Source: Halomonas denitrificans (GTDB taxonomy: Bacteria > Pseudomonadota > Gammaproteobacteria > Xanthomonadales > Wenzhouxiangellaceae). From it: a stretch of DNA of 64,000 nucleotides. Each line of letters starts with the position of its first letter. The stretch's first letter is position 1. Shown here piece after piece: positions 15,908 to 26,356 of this stretch. Made by a program: the position numbers and the translations under genes. The stretch lies in contig JAHVKF010000001.1 in NCBI GenBank assembly GCA_019800895.1, positions 1 through 64,000 of the forward strand, written 5' to 3'. The notes beneath the pieces are model-generated. The model saw only the letters and a list, made by a program, of their open reading frames with translations. It made no database searches and was not told the origin of the DNA.

Positions 15908-17158
15908 TCATACGCGGTCGCGAGCCAGCGGCATGGTCATGCACCGACAACCGCCGCCGCCGCGGCTGAGTTCCGCGCCGTCGATGCCGACCGCGACGCG
16001 CCCGGAGTCGGGCAGCGTCGTGTCGCCCTCGAGCAGGTCGACGGCATCGATGATCCGGAAGCCGGCCGTGGACAGGGCCTCGATCGTGTGGACGTTGTGC
16101 TTGTAACCGAGAATGCGTCCCGGCCCGAATGCGAAGAAGTTCGCTCCCGATGCCCACTGTTCCCGCTCCTGATGGAACGGATCCGGGCCGCCGCAGGCAA
16201 TCGGCTCGACGTCCATGCCGAGCGCCGCAAGCGCTTCGAGCACGCCGGAATACTCGCGGATGTGCGCCCCACCCTCGCCCGCGCCGTCGAATCGGCAGTG
16301 GAACGCGCGGCAGCGCTGGGTGCCGGTGATCAATGGCGGGTAGGCGACGCAGGCATCGCGATCGACCATGGTGAAGATCATGTCCAGGTGGATCGTAGCC
16401 CGCGTCTTGGGAATTTCCACCACGATGAAGTCCGTGACCGGGCCCTTGCTGGCGATCGCCCGCATCAGCCGGTCGATGCCGGCCACCGAGGTCCGCTCGC
16501 TGTAGCCGATTACCACCAGGTCTTCGCGCACGACGAGCAGGTCTCCGCCCTCGATCGTGACTTCCGAGTCGGGATTCGCCGTGCCGTCGAAGTAGAAACC
16601 GGCGCTGGACAGGCGAGGATGGTGCTTGAAGATCGCCTTGAGCAGCAGCGCTTCGGCCACCCGCGCCCGGAATGCCATCGAGCCGATCACGATGCGATCG
16701 TTGACGCACATCGTCGCGTCGCGGGTGAAGAACGTGTTCGGCAGCGGCGGGATCGCGTAGCTCGACGGCGCCAGGAACTTCTCCAGGCTGTCGACGCGTT
16801 TGCCGGTGCCTTCGATCAACTGCCGGGCGAGGCGCCGCGGCTCCAGGTCGATCAGCTCCGCGATCAACTCGGGGCAGCGGAACAGCTGGCAGAGTTCCTC
16901 GATCAGCGCCCGCCGCACCTTTTCCCGCCCGAGGACTTCGGTCAGCAGGTCGCGAAACTCGATGACCTCGGCCACCTGCTGGAGTACGCCCTTCAGCTGG
17001 CGATGCTCGCCGCGGGCGAGCGGAAGACTGAGGATGTCGTCGTACAGGACCTCGGCAGCGGTCGCGGGCGTCATGTTCTCGAGTTCCTGCCCCGGGGTGT
17101 GCACCACCACCGTCTGCAGGGCCCCGATCTCGGAGTCGAGGCGGATCGAAATGGACAT
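15908..17158 (-). CDS. arcA: Arginine deiminase
   Basis: 416-residue enzyme converting arginine to citrulline and ammonia. The guanidine-modifying active site is complete: FTRDATMCVND (aspartate), TIEGGDLLVV (glutamate), TIHLDMIFTMVD (His and Asp) and the C-terminal SRGGGG-CRCMTMP with the nucleophilic cysteine at about 406. Length equals that of the Pseudomonas enzyme. Partner genes of the arginine deiminase pathway (arcB, arcC, arcD) are not adjacent. It follows a PilZ gene by 38 bp on the same strand and could be cotranscribed with it. Confidence 0.94.
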   Translation of the reverse strand: MSISIRLDSEIGALQTVVVHTPGQELENMTPATAAEVLYDDILSLPLARGEHRQLKGVLQQVAEVIEFRDLLTEVLGREKVRRALIEELCQLFRCPELIAELIDLEPRRLARQLIEGTGKRVDSLEKFLAPSSYAIPPLPNTFFTRDATMCVNDRIVIGSMAFRARVAEALLLKAIFKHHPRLSSAGFYFDGTANPDSEVTIEGGDLLVVREDLVVIGYSERTSVAGIDRLMRAIASKGPVTDFIVVEIPKTRATIHLDMIFTMVDRDACVAYPPLITGTQRCRAFHCRFDGAGEGGAHIREYSGVLEALAALGMDVEPIACGGPDPFHQEREQWASGANFFAFGPGRILGYKHNVHTIEALSTAGFRIIDAVDLLEGDTTLPDSGRVAVGIDGAELSRGGGGCRCMTMPLARDRV

Positions 17159-17196
17159 CGGCGGGTCGTTCCTGGAGTTGGCGAGCGCCTATTGTG

Positions 17197-17520
17197 TCAG
17201 CGCGCGTCGATGTATTGCAGGCCGATCTTGCACACCTCGTCGTCGAGCGGCTTGACCCACCGAAGTTCCGCGCGCATCGGCCCGAGCCGGTTGAGCTTGA
17301 CCAGGCACGGCAGGCCCTGTTCGGCGCCTTCGGGGAGCGCGGCGGTCAGTGCGACCAGCGCGCAGCCGGTGTAGGACTCGTCGAGTACCGGACCCGCGGC
17401 GTCGGCCTTGAAGAACTGGTCGTCGGGCTCGGCGTCGATGAACTGGACCTGCGCAATGACCACGTCGCCGGGATCGAAGCGCATGTGACGGCGTTTCGGT
17501 GAACTTCCGGACTCGGACAT
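17197..17520 (-). CDS. Small PilZ-domain-like protein
   Basis: 107 residues. The N-terminus SPKRRHMRFDPGDVVIAQ fits the PilZ c-di-GMP-binding signature RxxxR, with charged residues followed by a beta barrel. The second PilZ motif (D/NxSxxG) appears only loosely, at DESYTGCALVAL. The end (KIGLQYIDAR) matches the common PilZ C-terminal strand. It could bind c-di-GMP and act as a small effector. A TATGAT -10-like box lies about 80 bp upstream. The altered second motif leaves binding uncertain. Confidence 0.6.
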   Translation of the reverse strand: MSESGSSPKRRHMRFDPGDVVIAQVQFIDAEPDDQFFKADAAGPVLDESYTGCALVALTAALPEGAEQGLPCLVKLNRLGPMRAELRWVKPLDDEVCKIGLQYIDAR

Positions 17521-17650
17521 TCGATTTCCCTCCCTGGTCTGCGGCGGCGCCCGGATCGCCCATCGAAGGGGGCGTGCGGACCGGTCCCTCGACTCCGATC
17601 ATAGCCGCAAACGGGCATCGCGCAAAATCCGCGCAAAGGAGGATGGAGAC

Positions 17651-17737
17651 TGGTGCCCGGGGCCGGACTCGAACCGGCATGGCCTTGCGGCCGGGAAATT
17701 TTAAGTCTCCTGTGTCTACCAGTTTCACCACCCGGGC
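17651..17737 (-). tRNA. tRNA-Leu (TAA anticodon)
   Basis: 87 nt including an encoded CCA. The acceptor stem GCCCGGG/CCCGGGC, a long variable arm, the T-loop GGTTCGAGTCC and anticodon TAA in the sequence GACTTAAAATT are all seen. Third gene of the Gly-Cys-Leu set. Confidence 0.96.
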
Positions 17738-17795
17738 CCGGCAGACATCATAGAAGGATGCGAAAGCTCGCGCGAGCGTCGATCTCGCCTGCGCG

Positions 17796-17832
17796 AAAAA
17801 AAACGCCCGAGGCGCGAGCGCTTCGGGCGTTT
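17796..17832 (-). terminator. Intrinsic terminator after tRNA-Cys
   Basis: On the minus strand, AAACGCCCGA-AGCGCTCGCGCC-TCGGGCGTTT is followed directly by more T residues: a long stem and a strong U-tract. It lies between tRNA-Cys and tRNA-Leu, so tRNA-Leu probably needs its own promoter or read-through. Confidence 0.85.
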
Positions 17833-17837
17833 CGGAT

Positions 17838-17911
17838 TGGAGGCTAGGCCCGGAGTCGAACCGAGGTACACGGCTTTGCAGGCCGCTGCATAACCACTCT
17901 GCCACCTAGCC
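17838..17911 (-). tRNA. tRNA-Cys (GCA anticodon)
   Basis: 74 nt with encoded CCA. Acceptor stem GGCTAGG/CCTAGCC with discriminator U, D-arm GCAGAGTGGTTATGC, anticodon GCA in CCTGCAAAG, and T-arm GGTTCGACTCC. A TAGAAT -10-like box lies about 25 bp upstream. Confidence 0.96.
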
Positions 17912-18010
17912 GCGACAGTGCTCCCTGTTCACCCGATTCTATCAGCGAATCCCACGCGGGTTCCAACGTCGAATCGGGTGCCGGGTCACGACCGGCCGAG
18001 GCCGGAAATG

Positions 18011-18034
18011 AAAGACCCCGGCGGCGCCGGGGTC
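18011..18034 (-). terminator. Terminator hairpin after tRNA-Gly
   Basis: GACCCCGGC / GCCGGGGTC stem with a 3-nt loop, followed on the minus strand by TTTCATTT. It lies 10 nt past the 3' end of tRNA-Gly and would separate it from tRNA-Cys. Confidence 0.75.
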
Positions 18035-18044
18035 CTTCGTAAGC

Positions 18045-18120
<76 letters not shown>

Positions 18121-18133
18121 GAACAAGTCGAGT

Positions 18134-18161
18134 ATTGTAATCGACGACTCGAGCCTGTCAA
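18134..18161 (-). promoter_or_regulatory. Strong sigma-70 promoter for tRNA-Gly
   Basis: TTGACA (18161-18156), a 16-bp spacer and TACAAT (18139-18134) on the minus strand, ending 13 bp before the mature tRNA 5' end. This is the best consensus promoter seen in the window. Confidence 0.85.
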
Positions 18162-18290
18162 GCACTTTGGCGCGCGAAAACCGTATTCGCTTCGATGGCA
18201 CCGTGAGAGCCACGTATACTGCCCGGCGCGCGCTGGTGCGACTGTCTCCGGCCGCGGTCCCCGACCCCTGCCCCAGCCCCTGGAACGACC

Positions 18291-20972
18291 TTGCACCCTA
18301 CGGAACCGAGCCCGCCGACGACCGAACCCGCCGCGCTCGAGCTCTCGGTCATCGTTCCGACCTGGAACGAGGCGGAGACCATCGAAGCGCTGCTTTCCTC
18401 GCTTCTGGCACAGCCCGGGCTGCCGCCTTCGATGGAGATCGTGGTCGTCGACGATGCCTCCGACGACGGCACCCAGCAGCGCGTGCGCGGTTACGGGGAC
18501 GCAAGGGTCCGCCTGGTCGAACACGCCGGTCCTCGCGATCTGACGGCGTCGGTCCTGGCCGGTGCCCGCGCCGCGCGCGGCACGTGGTGCGTGGTGATGG
18601 ACGCCGACGGCAGCCATCCCGCCGACCGCGTCGCCGCCCTGCTTCGACCGCTCGTCGACGGGCAGGCCGACGTGGTCGTCGGCAGCCGCCACGTTGCCGG
18701 TGGCGGCATCGACAACTGGCCGGCGGTCCGCCGCCTGGTGTCGCGCGGGGCCGGAATGCTGGCCTGGCCGTTCACCTCCGTTCGCGACCCGATGTCGGGC
18801 TTCTTCGCGACCCGGACGGCGCACCTGGCCGCCCTGGAGCCGGCCGCCTGCGGGTACAAGGTCCTGCTGGAGTTGCTGGTCCGATCCGACGAGCGGCTGC
18901 GCGTCGCCGAAGTTCCGTTCACGTTCCACGACCGCGCCGCGGGCGAGTCGAAGTTGTCCCTGCGCGTCCAGTGGCTGTTCCTGCGCCGTCTCGCGGCGTT
19001 CGGCGGGGCGCGGCTCAGCGGCGGCAATCTGGCGCGCTTCGCCGTGGTCGGGCTGAGCGGCGTCGCCGTGGACCTGATCGTGTTCTGGGCGCTGACCCTG
19101 GCCGGTGCCGGCCTGGCCACCGCCCACTGCAGCAGTTTCCTGGTGGCGACGGTGTCGAACTTCGCGCTCAACGCCGCGTGGAGTTTCCGCGGTGAGTACC
19201 GTGCGGATCGATCCCCGGCCCTGCGCTATCTGCGCTTCCTCACCGTCGCCCTGCTCGCCCTGGCGATGCGCGGCGGCGTGCTGGCGATGCTGGTCCACGG
19301 CTTCGGCCTGGCGCCGGCACTGGCCATCGCCCCTGCGGTCGCGCTGACCGCGGGGATCAATTATCTGGGCTCGATCTTCTACGTCTTTCCGGCGCGGCGC
19401 GCTCAGGCCGACGCCGCGATCCACAAGCCCGCGCTGCGCTGGCGCATGGCGGCGCTGGGCCTGATCGCCGCGTCGCTGCTGCTGCGCCTGCTGTATGTCG
19501 GGCGCGTCGACCTGATCCCCGATGAGATGTACTACTGGGTCTACACGCTCCACCCGGCCCTGTCCTATCTCGATCACCCGCCGCTGACCGCCTGGCTGAT
19601 CGCGGCCGGAACCCTTCTCGCCGGCGACACGGTGCTGGGTGTGCGGCTGCCGCTGCTGGTCCTGGCGCCCCTGTCGCTGTGGCTGGCCTACCGCTACGGC
19701 CGCGCGTTCGGCGACAAGACCACCGGCCTGCTGTCGGCGATGCTGGTGGCCACGGTGCCTGCGTGGATCGCGACCGGCTTCCTGATGACCACCGACGCGG
19801 CGCTGACCACGGCATGGTTGACCGCGCTGGTCGCGCTGCGCGCGGCCCTGCTCGAAGGCCGGGCGCGGGCCTGGTGGTGGGTCGGCGCGGCAATGGGCGT
19901 CGGGGCCCTCGCCAAGTACACGATGGTCTTCCTGGTGCCGGGGATCCTGCTGTTCATGCTGCTCCACCCGCCGGCGCGGCGCCAGCTGCGCTCCATCCAC
20001 CTCTGGGGCGCGGTCGGACTGGCCTGGGTCCTCGTGACGCCGGTGCTGGTCTGGAACGCTCGCAACGACTGGGCGTCGTTCGCGTTCCAGTCGACCCGCC
20101 GGGTGAGCGAAGACCCGGCCTTTTCCGCGCACCTTCCGCTGGTCCACACGCTGGTCATGCTGGCGCCGCTGGCCGGGCTGGCCGCGTTGCTCCTGGTCGC
20201 GTGGCCGCGGGTGCGTCGATGGGCGGCGCCCTCGCTGCTCGCGCGGCGGTTCATGGTTTCCATGGCGCTCGGTCCGCTGGCCGTGTTCGTCGCCTTCGGC
20301 GCGCTCACCCCGACCAAGTTCCACTGGATCGTGCCGGTCTGGCTGAGTCTGCTGCCGATGCTTGCGGCGACCGTCCATGCACCCTCGGAATCGCCACCGC
20401 CCGCGCCCGTGCGGGCCCTGCGTGCCGCCTGGCCGCCGGTGCTGCTGGCCTCGCTCGTTCTGGTCGGCGCGGGAATGCACTACGTGGCGCTGGGGCTGCC
20501 CGGCGTGCCCTGGCGCGAGCATCGGCTGGGTTACCTGGGATGGCCCGAAATCGCCGCCGAGGTCCACGAGCTCGAGCGCGAGATCGAAACGCGCACCGGC
20601 CGCCGGCCGATCGTCGCTGGCCTCGCCAAGTGGGGAATCGCGGCGGCGCTGAGTTTCCACGACGTCGACGGTCGCCGCGACAACATCACCGCGCGCAACC
20701 TGATCGGCATGGGCGGATCGCAGTGGGAGCGCTGGTTCGACCGAGACACCGATCCAACGCGCCCGGTGTTGCTGGTCAGCCACGAGACCAAGGTCATCAC
20801 GAAACCATGGCTGGAGGACGCGCTGATCGGTCTCGGGCCGCTGCAGACACAGAGCGTCGAGCGCAACGGCAAGCCCATCCAGCAGATGTACTGGCGCGTC
20901 GCCGAAGGCTTCCGGCCCGAGCAGCTGCGCTACCCGGGCCAGGACCCCGCCGACCGCCTGCCCGAAGAGTGA
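18291..20972 (+). CDS. GT2–GtrA–GT39 fused glycosyltransferase
   Basis: 893 residues with three modules. Residues ~17-235 form a GT2 polyprenyl-phosphate sugar synthase (SVIVPTWNEAETI, VVDDASDDG at 53-60, DADGSHP at 104-110). Residues ~245-370 form a four-helix GtrA-like domain (RFAVVGLSGVAVDLIVFW). Residues ~385-893 form a GT39/ArnT-type membrane glycosyltransferase, with the first-loop motif PDEMYYW…YLDHPPL at about 406-425 and many transmembrane helices. It could thus both make a lipid-linked sugar and transfer it to a periplasmic acceptor. The start is TTG at 18291; there is no convincing ribosome site and no in-frame ATG before the GT2 core. It is oriented away from the tRNAs. Confidence 0.9.
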   Translation: MHPTEPSPPTTEPAALELSVIVPTWNEAETIEALLSSLLAQPGLPPSMEIVVVDDASDDGTQQRVRGYGDARVRLVEHAGPRDLTASVLAGARAARGTWCVVMDADGSHPADRVAALLRPLVDGQADVVVGSRHVAGGGIDNWPAVRRLVSRGAGMLAWPFTSVRDPMSGFFATRTAHLAALEPAACGYKVLLELLVRSDERLRVAEVPFTFHDRAAGESKLSLRVQWLFLRRLAAFGGARLSGGNLARFAVVGLSGVAVDLIVFWALTLAGAGLATAHCSSFLVATVSNFALNAAWSFRGEYRADRSPALRYLRFLTVALLALAMRGGVLAMLVHGFGLAPALAIAPAVALTAGINYLGSIFYVFPARRAQADAAIHKPALRWRMAALGLIAASLLLRLLYVGRVDLIPDEMYYWVYTLHPALSYLDHPPLTAWLIAAGTLLAGDTVLGVRLPLLVLAPLSLWLAYRYGRAFGDKTTGLLSAMLVATVPAWIATGFLMTTDAALTTAWLTALVALRAALLEGRARAWWWVGAAMGVGALAKYTMVFLVPGILLFMLLHPPARRQLRSIHLWGAVGLAWVLVTPVLVWNARNDWASFAFQSTRRVSEDPAFSAHLPLVHTLVMLAPLAGLAALLLVAWPRVRRWAAPSLLARRFMVSMALGPLAVFVAFGALTPTKFHWIVPVWLSLLPMLAATVHAPSESPPPAPVRALRAAWPPVLLASLVLVGAGMHYVALGLPGVPWREHRLGYLGWPEIAAEVHELEREIETRTGRRPIVAGLAKWGIAAALSFHDVDGRRDNITARNLIGMGGSQWERWFDRDTDPTRPVLLVSHETKVITKPWLEDALIGLGPLQTQSVERNGKPIQQMYWRVAEGFRPEQLRYPGQDPADRLPEE

Positions 20973-21138
20973 TCGCACGGTGGACGCCTCGCGTTCGGTC
21001 CGGCAACCGGCCGGCGTGCACGGGAACGCGCGGCGTCAGGAGCCCGAAGCCGGTGGCGGCCCGGGGCGTCGACCGCGTAGTTTCCATTCCCGCCGTTTGG
21101 TGGCAGAATAACGCGGTTTTTACAAACGACGGAGTTCC

Positions 21139-21357
21139 ATGTCCAAGGACGATCACATCGAGATGGAGGGCCGGGTGCTCGAAACCCTGCCCAATACCAT
21201 GTTCCGCGTCGAGCTCGACAACGGACACACCATCACCGCCCATATCTCGGGCCGCATGCGCAAGCACTACATCCGCATCCTCACCGGTGACCGCGTAAAG
21301 GTCGAAATGACGCCGTACGACCTGAGCAAGGGGCGCATCACCTACCGCATGAAGTAG
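21139..21357 (+). CDS. infA: Translation initiation factor IF-1
   Basis: 72-residue OB-fold protein, full length, beginning [11 protein letters not shown] and ending GRITYRMK, with the characteristic [12 protein letters not shown] and [16 protein letters not shown]. It binds the ribosomal A site region of 30S during initiation. CGGAG precedes the ATG. Proximity to clpA/clpS is conserved with E. coli. Its TAG overlaps the GTG start of the next gene. Confidence 0.98.
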   Translation: MSKDDHIEMEGRVLETLPNTMFRVELDNGHTITAHISGRMRKHYIRILTGDRVKVEMTPYDLSKGRITYRMK

Positions 21358-22082
21358 TGGCCGCCCGCCCGGACGGCCCGCCGCCCCGGCGGACGCGTCT
21401 AAAGGTCTGTTGCATTGCCGATATCGAAGAAGCCCGCGCGGCGATCGCCGCCGGTGCCGATGCACTGGGGCTCGTCTCGGCCATGCCGAGCGGACCCGGG
21501 ATCATCGACGAGACGTCGATCCGACGACTGATTCCTGTACTGCCGCCCCCGATCGAGGGCTTCGTTCTCACCTCGCTGGACACCGAACGCGACCTCCTCG
21601 CCCAGGCCGATCGGCTGGGCGCGCGGACGCTGCAGCTGGTTCGGGAACTTCCGCTGGAACTCCATCGCAGGCTCGCGTCGGCCCGGCCCGCTCTGCGCCG
21701 GGTCCAGGTCGTGCACGTCGAAGACGAAGAAGCGATCGAACGGGCCGCCGCCTACGCGCCGCGGGTCGATGCGCTGCTCCTGGATTCGGGAAGGCCGTCG
21801 GCGGCCGTGGCCGAGCTCGGCGGGACAGGTCGCCGCCACGACTGGTCGATCAGTCGCCGGATCGTCGAGCGCTGTCGCGCCCTGTCCGAGGTGCCGGTCT
21901 ACCTGGCGGGCGGTCTCGATCCCGACAACGTGGCCGAAGCGATCCGCGCCGTGCGCCCTTTCGGAATCGACCTGTGCAGCGGGCTGCGCCGCGACGGTCG
22001 CTTGGATCGCGCCCGCCTGGCACGCCTGGTGGAGGCGATGCGCCGGGCCGACCAGCGATCGGACCCGGCGCAACCGGACTGA
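21357..22082 (+). CDS. Phosphoribosylanthranilate isomerase-like (TrpF fold)
   Basis: 241-residue TIM-barrel protein resembling TrpF. The catalytic cysteine is probably in LKVCCIADIEEA and the catalytic aspartate in ALLLDSG. GGTGRRHDWS and YLAGGLDPDNV match TrpF core strands. It departs at the first strand (GLVSAMPSGPG instead of GFVFYPKSPR) and in the final phosphate loop (CSGLRRDGRLD instead of SGVExxPGxKD). It may be a genuine isolated trpF or a paralogue with another small phosphosugar substrate. The start is GTG at 21357, overlapping infA by one base, so translation is coupled; the first ~14 residues may not be native. It converges on clpA. Confidence 0.7.
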   Translation: MAARPDGPPPRRTRLKVCCIADIEEARAAIAAGADALGLVSAMPSGPGIIDETSIRRLIPVLPPPIEGFVLTSLDTERDLLAQADRLGARTLQLVRELPLELHRRLASARPALRRVQVVHVEDEEAIERAAAYAPRVDALLLDSGRPSAAVAELGGTGRRHDWSISRRIVERCRALSEVPVYLAGGLDPDNVAEAIRAVRPFGIDLCSGLRRDGRLDRARLARLVEAMRRADQRSDPAQPD

Positions 22083-22143
22083 GCGCCATTGAATCGAGCG
22101 CAGTCTCGGATCGAGCGGAACCGCAGCGGCTCCGAACAGCGAA

Positions 22144-24426
22144 TCAGTCGGCCGGAACGGTCTCCAGCGGCGTCTTCGGGAAGCTCAGAGCCAGCCCCTT
22201 GCCCTCGCCGTCCAGGTCGACCTTGACCGTGCCCCCGTGGTCGGCGAGTTCGCCGAACAGCAGCTCGTCGGCCAGCGCGCGCTTGATGTGTTGCTGGATG
22301 ACCCGCTTCATCGGGCGGGCGCCCATGGCCGGATCGAATCCGTTCCTTGCCAACCACTCGCGCGCCTCGTCGGAGACCTCGATGTGCACGTTGCGGTCGG
22401 CCAGCTGGTTCTCGAGTTCCATCACGAACTTGTCGACGACCTGGAGGATGACCTCGAACGGCAGCGCGCCGAACTGGATCACCGCGTCGAGCCGATTTCG
22501 GAACTCCGGAGTGAACTGACGACGGATCGCCTCCATGCTGTCGGAACTTGCATCGTTGTCCGTGAAGCCGATGCTGCGCTTGCTCATGTCCGCCGCACCG
22601 GCATTGGTGGTCATCACCAGGATCACGTTGCGGAAATCCGCCGTGCGCCCGTTGGCGTCGGTCAGCTTGCCGTGGTCCATGACCTGCAGCAGCAGGTTGT
22701 AGATGTCCGGATGGGCTTTCTCGATCTCGTCGAGCAGCAGCACGGCGTGGGGCGTCTGGGTCACCGCCTCGGTGAGCAGTCCTCCGCGGTCGAAGCCGAC
22801 ATAGCCCGGGGGCGCGCCGACCAGGCGGGACACGGTGTGCGCCTCCATGTACTCGGACATGTCGAAGCGGATCAGTTCGATCCCGAGGGTCATCGCGAGC
22901 TGTCGGGTCACCTCGGTCTTGCCTACCCCGGTGGGCCCGGCGAACAGGTAGGCACCGATCGGCTTCTCGGCCTCGCCCAGACCCGACCGGGCCATCTTGA
23001 TCGCGGCCGACAGCGTTTCGATCGCGCTGTCCTGGCCGAACACGGTCAGCTTGAGGTCACGCTCGAGCGTCTTGAGCGCGTCCCGATCGGAGCGCGAGAC
23101 CTGGCGCGGCGGGATGCGCGCCATGCGGGCGACCACGTCTTCGATCTCGTGCACGCCGATCGTATCGACGCGGTCGTCGTCGGGCAGCAGCCGCTGGCGC
23201 GCGCCGGCCTCGTCGATGACGTCGATCGCCTTGTCCGGCAGGTGGCGATCGTTGATGTGACGGGCCGACAGCGTCGCTGCGGCTTCGAGGCCCTCGGCGG
23301 TGTACCGGACGCCGTGGTGCTCCTCGAAGCGATGCTTGAGTCCGTGCAGGATCTCGATCGTCTCGCCGACGGTCGGTTCGACCACGTCGATCTTCTGGAA
23401 TCGCCGGGCCAGCGCACGGTCCTTCTCGAACACGCCGCGGTACTCCTCGAAGGTCGTCGAGCCGATGCAGCGCAGCTCGCCGTTGGCCAGCACCGGCTTG
23501 ATCAGGTTGGAGGCGTCCATGACCCCACCGGAGGCGGCACCGGCGCCGATGATGGTGTGGATCTCGTCGATGAACAGCACGGCGTGCGGCCGGCTCTTCA
23601 GTTCGGCGAGCACCGCCTTCAGCCGTTTCTCGAAGTCGCCGCGGTACTTGGTGCCGGCAAGCAGCGCGCCGAGGTCCAGGGCCCAGATCTCGGCATCGCG
23701 CAGCACCTCCGGAACGTCCTCCTCGACGATTCGCAGCGCCAGGCCTTCGGCGAGCGCGGTCTTGCCCACCCCGGACTCGCCGACGTACAGCGGATTGTTC
23801 TTGCGCCGGCGGCAGAGGATCTGGATCGTGCGCTCGATCTCGGCCTGGCGGCCGATCAAGGGGTCGATCCGGTCGGCGCGAGCGCGCTCGTTCAGGTTGG
23901 CCGCGTAGGTGGCCAGCGGCGACTTCTGCGGTTCCGTGGACTCTTCGCCGGCCGGTTCGGCATCCGCCGATTCGTCGGCGCGGGCCGGATCACCGGACTT
24001 GGTAATGCCGTGCGAGATGAAGTTGATGACGTCGAGCCGGCTGACGTCCTGCTGACCGAGGAGATAGACCGCGTGCGAATCCTTCTCGGAAAAGATCGCG
24101 GCGAGCACGTTGGCGCCGAGGACCTCGCTCTTCTCGGCCGACTGGACGTGGTAGAGGGCGCGCTGGAGCACGCGCTGGAACCCGACCGTCGGCTGGGTGT
24201 CCCGCTGGTCGCCGGCCGACAGCACCGGGATGGTTTCGTCGAGCACCTGCTCCAGATCCGCCGCCAGCCGATCGAAATCCACGCTGCAGGCCTGCAGGAC
24301 CGACCGCGCCGACGGGTTGTCGATCAGCGCCAGCAGCAGGTGTTCGACGGTCAGGAATTCGTGTCGTCGACTGCGGGCGGCGTGGTAGGCCTGCGAGATG
24401 GAAAGCTCGAGATCCTTGCTGAACAT
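22144..24426 (-). CDS. clpA: ATP-dependent Clp protease ATP-binding subunit ClpA
   Basis: 760-residue AAA+ unfoldase. The N domain (1-145) is followed by an acidic linker and two ATPase modules: Walker A GESGVGKTALAEG (D1) and GPTGVGKTEVTRQ (D2), with Walker B VLFIDEIHT and VLLLDEIEK. The SIGFTDND segment matches the IGF/L loop that docks on ClpP. It unfolds substrates for ClpP. Its adaptor clpS lies 101 bp upstream on the same strand. clpP is not in the window. Confidence 0.97.
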   Translation of the reverse strand: MFSKDLELSISQAYHAARSRRHEFLTVEHLLLALIDNPSARSVLQACSVDFDRLAADLEQVLDETIPVLSAGDQRDTQPTVGFQRVLQRALYHVQSAEKSEVLGANVLAAIFSEKDSHAVYLLGQQDVSRLDVINFISHGITKSGDPARADESADAEPAGEESTEPQKSPLATYAANLNERARADRIDPLIGRQAEIERTIQILCRRRKNNPLYVGESGVGKTALAEGLALRIVEEDVPEVLRDAEIWALDLGALLAGTKYRGDFEKRLKAVLAELKSRPHAVLFIDEIHTIIGAGAASGGVMDASNLIKPVLANGELRCIGSTTFEEYRGVFEKDRALARRFQKIDVVEPTVGETIEILHGLKHRFEEHHGVRYTAEGLEAAATLSARHINDRHLPDKAIDVIDEAGARQRLLPDDDRVDTIGVHEIEDVVARMARIPPRQVSRSDRDALKTLERDLKLTVFGQDSAIETLSAAIKMARSGLGEAEKPIGAYLFAGPTGVGKTEVTRQLAMTLGIELIRFDMSEYMEAHTVSRLVGAPPGYVGFDRGGLLTEAVTQTPHAVLLLDEIEKAHPDIYNLLLQVMDHGKLTDANGRTADFRNVILVMTTNAGAADMSKRSIGFTDNDASSDSMEAIRRQFTPEFRNRLDAVIQFGALPFEVILQVVDKFVMELENQLADRNVHIEVSDEAREWLARNGFDPAMGARPMKRVIQQHIKRALADELLFGELADHGGTVKVDLDGEGKGLALSFPKTPLETVPAD

Positions 24427-24527
24427 TTCGGGTCACTCCTCGCCGTGCCGGCGGTCGACGCATTCACTGTGCGTCTTCGACCCGCCGGAGGTCAAGTCGG
24501 CGGGCGTGTGTGAAAGCGTGATGCGCG

Positions 24528-24854
24528 TCACGATTCTTCCAGCGTGCACTGCAGCGGGTGCTCGTGTTCGCGGGCATAGTCGTTGACCTGGATCACCTTG
24601 GTTTCCGCGATCTCGAAGGTGTAGATGCCCGCCACGCCGCGGCCGCGCGTGTGGACATGGAGCATGATCTGGGTCGCCTTGTCGTGAGCGAGGCCGAAGA
24701 ACCGCTTCAGGACGTCGACGACGAATTCCATTGGTGTGTAGTCGTCGTTCAGGACCACCACCTTGTACAGCGGGGGTTTCCGGACCTTGGGTTTCGCTTC
24801 TTCCAGCGCCAGCCCGTCGTGGGGCGCGCCGGGCGTTCTGGACGGTTCGGTCAT
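24528..24854 (-). CDS. clpS: ClpS adaptor protein
   Basis: 108-residue N-end-rule adaptor. The core is canonical: [35 protein letters not shown] and the E…A…V hydrophobic-pocket residues, ending in [10 protein letters not shown]. It delivers proteins with destabilising N-terminal residues to ClpA. Order and strand match the E. coli clpS-clpA unit. Confidence 0.97.
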   Translation of the reverse strand: MTEPSRTPGAPHDGLALEEAKPKVRKPPLYKVVVLNDDYTPMEFVVDVLKRFFGLAHDKATQIMLHVHTRGRGVAGIYTFEIAETKVIQVNDYAREHEHPLQCTLEES

Positions 24855-24984
24855 CGGCAGGAAGCCATGAATCGCTCGTGGGGAAGATGGTACCCCAACG
24901 TTGTGCGCCCGGCGGTGTCTTTCAAGACGAGCGGGCGGTAAAACGCCGCGACCGGTGGCCGGACGCGGCGCAGGTCAGGAGGCG

Positions 24985-25001
24985 CCCGCCGGATCGGCGG
25001 G
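24985..25001 (-). terminator. GC-rich hairpin after aceA
   Basis: CCCGCCG-ATC-CGGCGGG just past the isocitrate lyase stop codon. No U-tract follows, so it may terminate weakly or protect the mRNA 3' end. Confidence 0.4.
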
Positions 25002-25008
25002 ACGCGGC

Positions 25009-26304
<1,296 letters not shown>

Positions 26305-26356
26305 TGCAGGCTCCTTGATGCGGGTGGGGTCGGGGTGGTCGCTGTTCCGGTTGCGT

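Noticed and set aside
15792-16106. Possible 104-residue gene in the convergent gap
   Set aside because: Its larger part is antisense to the arginine deiminase C-terminus, and it has no ribosome site or domain.
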